From SIG459 sp045638085 (GTDB lineage: Bacteria > Bacillota > Clostridia > Oscillospirales > Oscillospiraceae), in contig JAZUAQ010000091.1 of NCBI GenBank assembly GCA_045638085.1, forward strand, positions 1 to 7,254: a DNA stretch of 7,254 nt, given 5' to 3'. Made by a program: the position numbers and the translations under genes. Below, piece after piece: positions 1 through 5,668 of the stretch. Below the pieces are notes generated by a model. It saw nothing but the letters and a program-made list of their open reading frames with translations, was not told the origin of the DNA and ran no database searches. Numbering within the stretch: position 1 is the first letter of the stretch; each line of letters begins with the position of its first letter.

Positions 1-13
1 TACAGCGCCAAAG

Positions 14-51
14 GCTCACCTTGTCAGGGGAGCTGTCATGCCAACGGCATG
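14..51. repeat. intergenic hairpin repeat module 1
   Basis: Two adjacent hairpins: GCTC-a-CCT / AGG-g-GAGC (14-33, one mismatch) and CATGCC-AAC-GGCATG (37-51). The layout, with a CAGCTCCCC block beside a variable short hairpin, resembles dispersed non-coding repeats I recall from gut clostridial genomes. The element may extend beyond the window edge. Confidence 0.65.
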
Positions 52-70
52 GCTGAGGGGTAGTTTTGCT

Positions 71-112
71 CTCCCTCCGCCCCTTTCGGGGCACCTGCCT
101 CGTCAGAGGGAG
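71..112. repeat. intergenic hairpin repeat module 2
   Basis: A nested structure. The outer arms are CTCCCTC (71-77) and GAGGGAG (106-112), and an inner perfect hairpin GCCCC-TTTC-GGGGC lies at 79-92. On the minus strand the flank reads CCTCCCTCTGACGAGG, which resembles a repeat family common in clostridia where the inner stem varies and the outer block is kept. Positions 113-158, between it and the lipoprotein stop, hold no gene or T-run terminator that I can see. Confidence 0.65.
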
Positions 113-158
113 GCTCTGGTGCGGTGCGAATTAGTCAGGGCTTCTTGATGCAATCATT

Positions 159-704
159 TCAGTTTAAAATCTCATCTCCGTAGAGTCGGACATAGGCAAA
201 CAGCAAATCACTCAGATTTTCCTTCTGGTATATTCCCGAAAATACAGTATCAAAAGATTCGTAGGGAAAACGTTCATACTGTTTCAAATAGTCTCGGACG
301 CTCCTGATACGGAAAGAGTCCATTTGCGTAACATCTATCTCATTTTGGTTTATAAAGGATGAATAGTGCTTCTGCATTTCGGTTGCGCCAACTTCTCCCA
401 ATGCATCGCTGATATACTGCGCATAACCATTATGGTCATTTGCGAAGAATTGGCATAAACCGCCATTCATCATTTCTGCATCAAAAGTGATTAGTGCTGC
501 AACGGTCAGCTGCTTCCGGTTCAGGGTGTCCGGTTCTGCAAACATAAATCTTGTTATCATAGCATCATACATATCGATGTCATTCATCGCAAGTATGTCG
601 TCCGCATTCAGCTTGGTAGAGTTTGTTATGCCATCGTTAGATGAGACCATGCATCCACTCATCAGCAATATAATCAAAACCAGTGGTATTATAAGCTTTC
701 TCAT
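159..704 (-). CDS. putative lipoprotein with DUF4375/DMP19-like domain
   Basis: The predicted product is 181 aa. Residues 1-17 are a basic start (MRK), a hydrophobic core and then MSGC, with Cys18 as the likely lipidated residue. Methionine at -3 is a slightly unusual lipobox, but the whole segment reads as a type II signal peptide, so the protein should sit on the outer face of the membrane. The rest is mostly helical in appearance. NGGLCQFFAN (residues 80-89), followed by a GYAQYISDALGEVGA stretch, resembles the NGG-x2-QxF core of the DUF4375 family, whose best-known member is the Neisseria DNA mimic DMP19. An exported form is unlikely to mimic DNA, so the function is unknown. The start at 704 is chosen because a GGAGGT site lies 10 nt upstream. 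A longer frame to 791 would translate the hairpin repeat and bury the signal peptide. No promoter of its own is obvious, so it may depend on read-through from the upstream operon. Confidence 0.8.
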   Translation of the reverse strand: MRKLIIPLVLIILLMSGCMVSSNDGITNSTKLNADDILAMNDIDMYDAMITRFMFAEPDTLNRKQLTVAALITFDAEMMNGGLCQFFANDHNGYAQYISDALGEVGATEMQKHYSSFINQNEIDVTQMDSFRIRSVRDYLKQYERFPYESFDTVFSGIYQKENLSDLLFAYVRLYGDEILN

Positions 705-707
705 TCC

Positions 708-793
708 GATTGCACCTCCAAATCCAGATTTATCAAATAGCTTATGCGGGCGGACACATCGGTCCGCCCCTACAAAGGGTACGAGGTGCAATC
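708..793 (-). promoter_or_regulatory. leader inverted repeat covering the ribosome binding site
   Basis: On the minus-strand RNA, GATTGCACCTC (793-783) is the exact reverse complement of GAGGTGCAATC (718-708), which contains the lipoprotein ribosome binding site. The 11-bp helix would enclose an 8-bp hairpin at 748-769. The upstream arm can instead fold locally as ACGAGG-N6-CCTCGT (781-798), so the two folds exclude each other. The sequence match is certain. A regulatory role is inference. Confidence 0.45.
714..719 (-). promoter_or_regulatory. ribosome binding site of the lipoprotein gene
   Basis: The minus strand reads GGAGGT with 10 nt to the ATG at 704. It decides the start in favour of 704 over 791. 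The same bases belong to one arm of an 11-base inverted repeat (708-718 with 783-793), so the site could be masked by RNA pairing. Confidence 0.75.
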
Positions 794-833
794 CTCGTGG
801 CGCCGGGCAGGCGCAATGAGAGGATCGCGCCTC
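748..833. repeat. intergenic module of short GC-rich hairpins
   Basis: Between the small anchored-protein gene and the lipoprotein gene lies a run of perfect inverted repeats: GGGCGGAC/GTCCGCCC (748-755 and 762-769), ACGAGG/CCTCGT (781-786 and 793-798), GCGCC/GGCGC (800-804 and 810-814) and GAGG/CCTC (820-823 and 830-833). On the minus strand the part reading GTAGGGGCGGACC resembles a dispersed non-coding repeat that I recall from gut clostridial genomes. No long T-run follows any hairpin, so it is not a classical terminator, although it may attenuate transcription after the stop at 836. Confidence 0.7.
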
Positions 834-835
834 AC

Positions 836-1243
836 TCAGGAAAACTCAATGCCATATTTCTCCAATATTTTGTGAAGTTTTATGTGGCCGAAATAAGATA
901 CGCTGAAGTATTCGTCCAACTCTTCGTCATAAATATTGCTGCATCCGTCAAAAGCGGGATAGAAGCCATAGGAATAGTCATCCTTAAACCAGATAGAAGC
1001 AAATTCCGAAAACATACAGGCGGGAATTTCAAAGCGCTTATACGCTCTTCCTCTGAAAATTTGGGCGATTTCTCGGCTTTCTTCTTCCGTTAACACCACC
1101 TCGATATTCTTGCCTCCATAATTATAAATGACTTTTGCCGGAGAGGTGGCAGGAACATCAACTCTTTCCGGAACGAAGACAATGGTCAGAATGATTGCCG
1201 CAGCGACCGCTGCCGCAACAGCAAGCCTAATTATCTTTTTCAT
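836..1243 (-). CDS. small membrane-anchored protein of unknown function
   Basis: The product is 135 aa. A basic start (MKKIIR) is followed by one hydrophobic segment at about residues 7-24, very rich in alanine, which is either a signal anchor or an uncleaved signal peptide. The remaining ~110 residues would be outside the membrane. They contain VIYNYGGKNIEVVLTEEE (about 38-55), IPAC (73-76), a DGC (99-101) and a C-terminal IKLHKILEKYGIEF, with only two cysteines in the protein (76 and 101). I do not recognise a named domain. From memory, similar short clostridial proteins share a YGG-K-EVVLTEEE block and a DGC block, but I cannot confirm that here. The ATG overlaps the TAA of the DUF1667 gene by one base (TAATG) and has only a weak ribosome binding site, so translation probably depends on coupling to the redox operon. 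Confidence 0.8.
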   Translation of the reverse strand: MKKIIRLAVAAAVAAAIILTIVFVPERVDVPATSPAKVIYNYGGKNIEVVLTEEESREIAQIFRGRAYKRFEIPACMFSEFASIWFKDDYSYGFYPAFDGCSNIYDEELDEYFSVSYFGHIKLHKILEKYGIEFS

Positions 1244-1590
1244 TATTTCTCGTCCATATCCGCGGTGGCGACAAGGTCAACGCCCGTGCCGACGATGTCG
1301 GCTATGATGACCTGACCCGCCTTTACGGGGGCGAACACCGTTACGCTGCGGAGAGATTCCATAGCCTGAAACATAAGATGCTTGGGAATTGCGCCCGCAG
1401 TTTTAACGGGGCAGCGGGGAAGCTCCGCACCGAGGATATTGACAGTGCTGGTGAGAACGCGGGTAGGGGCGGTAAGCTCCGTATTGGCGTAGCTTGCGCC
1501 ATTGGCGCAGGCATTGCCGCTGACATTGCCATCTTCATCCACGCGGAGGCGGCAGCCCTGAGGGCAGACTATGCAAACAAGTTCTTTCAT
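1243..1590 (-). CDS. DUF1667 family small redox protein (GlpC-like partner)
   Basis: The product is 115 aa. Cysteines 6, 9, 13 and 28 form a C-x2-C-x3-C-x14-C pattern (CIVCPQGC, then GNAC), of the kind that binds a [4Fe-4S] cluster in the N-terminal domain of molybdopterin oxidoreductases. The domain that follows carries the usual DUF1667 landmarks: TAPTRVLTSTV (40-50), PVKT (61-64), IPK, and a C-terminal APVKAGQVI...GTGVDLVAT. The length is normal for the family. By context it is the small third subunit of the oxidoreductase encoded upstream, probably relaying electrons between the two flavoproteins or to an acceptor. An extra cysteine at 60, just before PVKT, may be particular to this protein. 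The ATG at 1590 follows a GGAGGG site (1600-1605) inside the end of the upstream gene, with a 5-nt gap between the genes. Family assignment is strong; cluster type and role are inferred. Confidence 0.9.
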   Translation of the reverse strand: MKELVCIVCPQGCRLRVDEDGNVSGNACANGASYANTELTAPTRVLTSTVNILGAELPRCPVKTAGAIPKHLMFQAMESLRSVTVFAPVKAGQVIIADIVGTGVDLVATADMDEK

Positions 1591-1595
1591 ATTTT

Positions 1596-2867
1596 TCAGC
1601 CCTCCTCTTCAACTGCGCTGATGCGGATTTCTCCATCCGCACTGCTGAGATTATCAAGAATTTTTTTGGGCAGGATGATTTTCTCCATCTCGCTGGGGAG
1701 CATATAGCTTCTTTTATAGCGGGCAATCTGTTTATCTCCCTGAGTTACCACAATGGCGGACTTTCCGAAGACCTTCTTCACGCGGAAGAAGACCTCCACA
1801 TTGCCCTTCACATTGGCTTTTCTTATCTTCATAGGCACGGTGTAGCCCACCTTGTCACCGTTGGCAAGAGAGAGAACCTCACCCTCTTCAAGACCCTCGC
1901 CGAGGACATATTCCGCAGCGGCCTTGCCGGCGCGGATGCTCTCGCCGGTGACGTAGTCCACAAGGTCATGAACCTGCACAACATTGCCGCAGGCAAAAAC
2001 TCCGGGGATGGAGGTTTCCATATTTTCATAAACAACTGCGCCGTTGGTGCGGCGATCCATAGCTATGCCCGCCTGACGGCTAAGCTCATTTTCGGGGATG
2101 AGACCGATGGAGAGCAGCAGGGTGTCGCAGTCGAAAACCTTTTCCGTGCCGGGGATGGTGTTGCGGTTTTCGTCAACCTCCATTACCACTACCTGCTCAA
2201 GGCGATCCTTGCCCCTCACCTCCGTTACGGTGTGGCGAAGCAGCAGGGGGATATCATAGTCCTCAAGGCACTGGACAACATTTCTTGTGAGACCGTCGGC
2301 ATGGTCGCTTGCGCCTATGCAGGCCAGCACCTGACCGCCCTCAAGGGTGATGCGGCGAGCCATTATAAGGCCGATATCACCGGTGCCGCGGATAACAACT
2401 TTTTTGCCCACGCTTTTGCCCATCAGATTCATATAAAGCTGGGCGGTGCCTGCGGTGAAAACGCCGGAGGGTCTGTCGCCGGGGATACCCACAGCGCCTC
2501 TTGCGCGCTCGCGGCAGCCCATGGCAAGGACTATGCTTTCCGCCTCGATGCACTGATAGCCTGTCTCCATTCCGGAAACATAGATTTTCTTATCCTTATC
2601 AAGACCCAGCACCATTGTGTCGGTCATAACCTCAACGCCGGTCTCTTCCAGCATTTTGATAAAGCGGAGGGCATATTCGGGTCCCGTCAGCTCTTCCTTA
2701 AAATAGTGAAGACCGAAGCCGTTATGGATGCACTGGTTAAGAATGCCGCCCAGACGACTGCCTCTTTCGATCACGAGCACGCTTCTTAGACCCGCATTCC
2801 AGGCATTTACAGCGGCCGCAAGTCCCGCAGGACCCCCGCCGATTACAACAAGCTGATACTTCTTCAT
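1596..2867 (-). CDS. FAD/NAD(P)-linked pyridine-nucleotide oxidoreductase subunit
   Basis: The product is 423 aa. An N-terminal FAD-binding Rossmann motif GGGPAG (10-15) ends in an acidic residue, Glu34. It is followed by GGILNQCIHNGFG (40-52) with Cys46, a hallmark of the oxidoreductases paired with GlpA-like and DUF1667 proteins. VLAMGCRERARG (113-124) closes the first FAD lobe. A second nucleotide fold begins at GTGDIG (161-166), the likely NAD(P)H site, and FACGN (291-295) is the second FAD motif. The last ~90 residues form a C-terminal extension after the flavin fold. There is no CxxxxC disulfide, so it is not a thioredoxin- or lipoamide-type reductase. It probably exchanges electrons between NAD(P) and the GlpA-like partner. 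The ATG at 2867 overlaps the preceding stop as TGATG and lies 7 nt after AAAGGAGG. A GTG three bases earlier would be only 4 nt from that site. Confidence 0.92.
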   Translation of the reverse strand: MKKYQLVVIGGGPAGLAAAVNAWNAGLRSVLVIERGSRLGGILNQCIHNGFGLHYFKEELTGPEYALRFIKMLEETGVEVMTDTMVLGLDKDKKIYVSGMETGYQCIEAESIVLAMGCRERARGAVGIPGDRPSGVFTAGTAQLYMNLMGKSVGKKVVIRGTGDIGLIMARRITLEGGQVLACIGASDHADGLTRNVVQCLEDYDIPLLLRHTVTEVRGKDRLEQVVVMEVDENRNTIPGTEKVFDCDTLLLSIGLIPENELSRQAGIAMDRRTNGAVVYENMETSIPGVFACGNVVQVHDLVDYVTGESIRAGKAAAEYVLGEGLEEGEVLSLANGDKVGYTVPMKIRKANVKGNVEVFFRVKKVFGKSAIVVTQGDKQIARYKRSYMLPSEMEKIILPKKILDNLSSADGEIRISAVEEEG

Positions 2868-4294
2868 CACTGCGCCTCCTTTGTGAGGATATAGCTGCCC
2901 TCATCTTCCTTGGGGATATCCTCCATGGGGATGCCCAGTTCACGGGAGATGAGCTGGTGGACAATTGCGGAGCAGAAGCCGCCCTGACATCTGCCCATAC
3001 CCGCTCCCACGCGGCGCTTAACGGCATTGACGGAGAGGGGAGGAATGGTCTCATGCAAGGCTGCAACAATCTCGCCCTCGGTTATGGTTTCGCAGCGGCA
3101 GACAATGCGTCCATAGGCGGGATTTTCCGCAACAAGCTTTGCCTTTTCCTCGTGGCTGAGCTCAGCAAAGCGGACTCTTTTGCGGCTGTCAATAAAGTTT
3201 TCCCTCTTGGCAAAAGTCAGTTTTCCTCCCGCTTTAATCATATCGGCAACATACTCGCCAATGGAGGGGGCTGCGCTGAGACCGGGGCTTTTTATGCCCG
3301 CAAGGTCGATAAAACCGGGGAAGGCGGCGGATTCTTCTATTATAAATTCGTCTCTATCGGAGTTGGCGCGGACGCCTGCAAAGTTGCGGATATTCTGACG
3401 CACATTCAGCGTGGGTACGCTGCGGCGGGCGGTTGCGGCAATTTTATCCAGACCCGCAGTGGAGGTTGCCTTGTCCTCGGCGGCGGTTTTTTCCGCATCG
3501 GGACCCACTATGAGGTTGCCGTGGACGGTGGGAGAAACAAGAACGCCCTTGCCCTTTTCGTCAGGGCACTGGAAAATAACATGGTTCACTATGCCGCCCT
3601 CGCTCTTATCCAGCAGGAAATACTGGCCGCGGGTGGGGACTATTTTATATTGGGGCTCTTCCAGCATAGCGCGGACAGCATCGGCGTCCACACCCACGGC
3701 GGAGATGATATATTTTGCCTCGAAATCGCCCTTATTGGTTTTGACTTTGTAGCCGCCTTCTATGACCTCGATGGCTTCGGCGCGGGTGGAAAGGTGTATT
3801 TCAGCGCCGTTTTTCACGGCGGTCTCAGCCATGGCAAGGGTATATTCCCAAGGGCTGATTACGCCTGCGGAGGGGGCGAAAAGTGCACCCACAACATTAT
3901 CGGCAATATTGGGCTCCATGGCCTTAACTTCCTCCCCAGAGAGGAGAGCTATGCCGGGAACAGCGTTGGCCACGCCCCGCTCATAGAGCTTTTGGAGATG
4001 GATTTTATCAGCTTCGTTAAAGCCCAGAACAAGGCTGCCTATGCGCTTGAAGGGCACATCCAGCTTTTCGCAGATATCCCCCGCCATTGCATTGCCTTCA
4101 ACATTGAGCTTCGCCATAAGGCTGCCCGGCTTAGGGTCATAGCCTGCGTGGATAATGGCGGAATTGGCCTTGCTTGTGCCATTGGATACATCGTTGGATG
4201 CGTCAATCATGCACAGTGAAAGCTCATATTTGGAAAGGGCATAAGCGCAGGCCGCGCCCGATACGCCGCAGCCGATTATAAGAACATCATACAT
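2867..4294 (-). CDS. GlpA-like FAD-dependent oxidoreductase with C-terminal BFD-type [2Fe-2S] domain
   Basis: The product is 475 aa. The N-terminal FAD motif is IIGCGVSG (6-13), followed by the GlpA-type TSKANSAIIHAGYDPKPG block and a D-amino-acid-oxidase-fold (DAO) substrate domain containing PTRGQY and an FAGVRANSDRDEFII stretch. GIKSPGLSAAPSIGEYV marks the end of the flavin fold. The C-terminus carries CxC-x34-C-x4-C (Cys399, 401, 436, 441), the pattern of the bacterioferritin-associated-ferredoxin-like [2Fe-2S] domain. The family is usually annotated as anaerobic glycerol-3-phosphate dehydrogenase and paired with the next two gene types, as in Thermotoga and many Firmicutes. No glycerol kinase or facilitator is seen here, so another 2-hydroxy or amino substrate is possible. 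The ATG at 4294 has GGAGG 8 nt upstream. A longer frame to 4378 runs into a terminator and promoter and is not used. First gene of its operon. Confidence 0.93.
   Translation of the reverse strand: MYDVLIIGCGVSGAACAYALSKYELSLCMIDASNDVSNGTSKANSAIIHAGYDPKPGSLMAKLNVEGNAMAGDICEKLDVPFKRIGSLVLGFNEADKIHLQKLYERGVANAVPGIALLSGEEVKAMEPNIADNVVGALFAPSAGVISPWEYTLAMAETAVKNGAEIHLSTRAEAIEVIEGGYKVKTNKGDFEAKYIISAVGVDADAVRAMLEEPQYKIVPTRGQYFLLDKSEGGIVNHVIFQCPDEKGKGVLVSPTVHGNLIVGPDAEKTAAEDKATSTAGLDKIAATARRSVPTLNVRQNIRNFAGVRANSDRDEFIIEESAAFPGFIDLAGIKSPGLSAAPSIGEYVADMIKAGGKLTFAKRENFIDSRKRVRFAELSHEEKAKLVAENPAYGRIVCRCETITEGEIVAALHETIPPLSVNAVKRRVGAGMGRCQGGFCSAIVHQLISRELGIPMEDIPKEDEGSYILTKEAQ
2875..2882 (-). promoter_or_regulatory. 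ribosome binding site of the FAD/NAD oxidoreductase gene
   Basis: AAAGGAGG on the minus strand lies inside the last codons of the GlpA-like gene. Spacing is 7 nt to ATG 2867 and 4 nt to GTG 2870, which favours the ATG. Confidence 0.8.
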
Positions 4295-4302
4295 GGCTTT
4301 TT

Positions 4303-4307
4303 CCTCC
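4303..4307 (-). promoter_or_regulatory. ribosome binding site of the GlpA-like gene
   Basis: GGAGG on the minus strand with an 8-nt spacer (AAAAAGCC) before the ATG at 4294. It settles the start, since the more distal ATG at 4378 lies inside the terminator hairpin. Confidence 0.85.
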
Positions 4308-4331
4308 AAGTGGTGAATATAGCTTTGCTTT

Positions 4332-4360
4332 ATTTTACACTTATAATGCCCAATTAGCAA
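4332..4360 (-). promoter_or_regulatory. sigma-A type promoter of the redox operon
   Basis: The minus strand has TTGCTA (4360-4355) and TAAAAT (4337-4332) separated by 17 nt. This matches 4 of 6 and 5 of 6 consensus bases. The predicted start near 4325 gives a leader of about 30 nt before the ATG at 4294. It begins one base after the T-tract of the upstream terminator, which fits the start of a new transcription unit. Confidence 0.65.
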
Positions 4361-4361
4361 C

Positions 4362-4396
4362 AAAAAAGGAACAGACAAAAGTCTGTTCCTTTTTTT
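4362..4396 (-). terminator. intrinsic terminator of the CNNM operon
   Basis: A perfect 15-base inverted repeat (4362-4376 and 4381-4395) with a 4-nt loop. The core GGAACAGAC/GTCTGTTCC is flanked by A and T runs, so the minus-strand RNA ends in a six-U tract. It starts 2 bases after the stop codon at 4399. The symmetric A/T flanks could let it stop transcription from either side, but no plus-strand gene needs it. Confidence 0.93.
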
Positions 4397-4398
4397 AC

Positions 4399-5667
4399 TT
4401 ATTCGTCATCCTCGGTGTTCTCTTCACGCTTGATGCGCACGCGCTCAACGCGGAAGCCGTCCATCTTCAGAACGGTGATGGTGAGGTTTTCATATTCGAA
4501 GCTCTCTCCCTCTTCGGGGAAAGCGCCGAACATTTCCAGAGTCCAGCCGCCCACAGTGGAGCTTTCGGTTTCGAAGCTCTCTTCGGAATAATCCATAAGC
4601 TCAACGAAATCGCCGATGGCCATGTCGCCGTCCAGCTCATATACGCCGTCAGGAAGCTCGATCACTTCCTCGGCCTCAATCTCATCGGTATCATCCCAGA
4701 TATCGCCCACTATGCACTCAAGAACATCCTCCATGGTTACAATGCCGGTGCAGCCGCCGTATTCATCGGTGACAATGGCAAGATGGAGCTTGGCTTTTCT
4801 CAGCTGTTCAAGAACATTGGGAAGCTTGGTGGTTTTATAGATATAGCAGGGCTTGATAAGAAGCTTGCGGATGTCGGGTCTGGGCTCATCCAAGAGAGCT
4901 TTCAGATAGCGGTTAAGACGCAGCACGCCGATGATATTATCCACGCTGCCTTCATAAACGGGGATTCGGGAATAATCCGTGCTCAAAAGATAGGCATAAA
5001 GCTCATCGGGGTCATCCTCAATGTCAATAGCCTCCATATCAACGCGGGCAGTCATAACCTCGCTGACGGAAATGTCGTTAAAGTCCAGCGCTGCCTGAAC
5101 AAGCTCGCTCTGGTCTTCGTCCAGAACTGCTTCTTCCTCGGCGGTCTCTATCATGCTCTGGAGCTCTTCCACCGCCGCCTCGGCATCATCCTCTTCCTCC
5201 TCGCCCTTGAAAGGCGCAGTTATAAGACGGATTATGCCCACAACAATGAAAATGACGGGGGTAAGAATTATGCTCAAAAAGCGGATGGGCCATGCAACAA
5301 TGGTGGAAAGGCGGTTTGCGTTTTTCTTTGCCACAATTTTGGGCATGGTCTCGCCGAAGATGATAACAACGACGGTGCAGATCACGGTTGCCACCCAAGT
5401 GAGTTCCTCGGCCTTGAAAATCATAATAGCAATAAGGGAGGAAATACTGGAGAGGGCTATGTTGACAAAGTTGTTGCCGATCAGTATTGCGGAAAGGGTA
5501 TTGTCATAGCGGTCTATGATCTTCACAGCAAGAGCAGCGCTGCGCTTGCCGTCCTCGGCAAGGTTTTCAAGACGCATGCGGTTTGCGGAAGAAAGGCTCA
5601 TTTCGCTGGCAGAGAAAAAGGCGGAAAGAACCACGCACACAACGCAGGCTACGATATAAAATGTCAT
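4399..5667 (-). CDS. CNNM/CorC family membrane protein (DUF21-CBS-CorC_HlyC), copy A
   Basis: The product is 422 aa. Residues 1 to about 150 form the DUF21 transmembrane domain: FFSASEMSLSS (17-27) in the first helix, ILIGNNFVN (61-69), and FGETMPK (104-110), all near-canonical. An acidic linker (EEEEDDAEAA, about 156-165) leads to a CBS pair at roughly 200-325, ending in EDVLECIVGDIWDD. The last ~80 residues are a CorC_HlyC domain. Proteins of this family are often labelled hemolysins, but structural and genetic work on CNNM/CorC points to Mg2+ transport or efflux, with the CBS pair sensing nucleotide. The ATG is one base after the stop of copy B (TGA-T-ATG), with GGAGG at 5679-5683 and a second GAGG nearer the start, so the two are translationally coupled. 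Copy A keeps the usual polar residues of the membrane domain. Confidence 0.93.
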   Translation of the reverse strand: MTFYIVACVVCVVLSAFFSASEMSLSSANRMRLENLAEDGKRSAALAVKIIDRYDNTLSAILIGNNFVNIALSSISSLIAIMIFKAEELTWVATVICTVVVIIFGETMPKIVAKKNANRLSTIVAWPIRFLSIILTPVIFIVVGIIRLITAPFKGEEEEDDAEAAVEELQSMIETAEEEAVLDEDQSELVQAALDFNDISVSEVMTARVDMEAIDIEDDPDELYAYLLSTDYSRIPVYEGSVDNIIGVLRLNRYLKALLDEPRPDIRKLLIKPCYIYKTTKLPNVLEQLRKAKLHLAIVTDEYGGCTGIVTMEDVLECIVGDIWDDTDEIEAEEVIELPDGVYELDGDMAIGDFVELMDYSEESFETESSTVGGWTLEMFGAFPEEGESFEYENLTITVLKMDGFRVERVRIKREENTEDDE

Positions 5668-5668
5668 A

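Noticed and set aside
1..130. CRISPR array
   Set aside because: The repeats are unequal hairpins without regular spacing or identical direct repeat units, and no cas gene is present.
705..791. Longer N-terminus for the lipoprotein from the ATG at 791
   Set aside because: The added 29 residues translate the hairpin repeat and would place the signal peptide internally. A good ribosome binding site supports 704.
748..833. Intrinsic terminator after the small anchored-protein gene
   Set aside because: Several hairpins are present but none is followed by a T-run on the transcribed strand.
1968..4219. Long plus-strand open frames at 1968-2789 and 2957-4219
   Set aside because: They lie wholly opposite the two flavoprotein genes, have no recognisable motif or ribosome binding site, and their glycine/alanine-rich translations are typical antisense shadows.
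4295..4378. Longer N-terminus for the GlpA-like protein from 4378
   Set aside because: The extension covers the terminator hairpin and the promoter, while ATG 4294 has a good ribosome binding site and begins directly with the FAD-binding fold.
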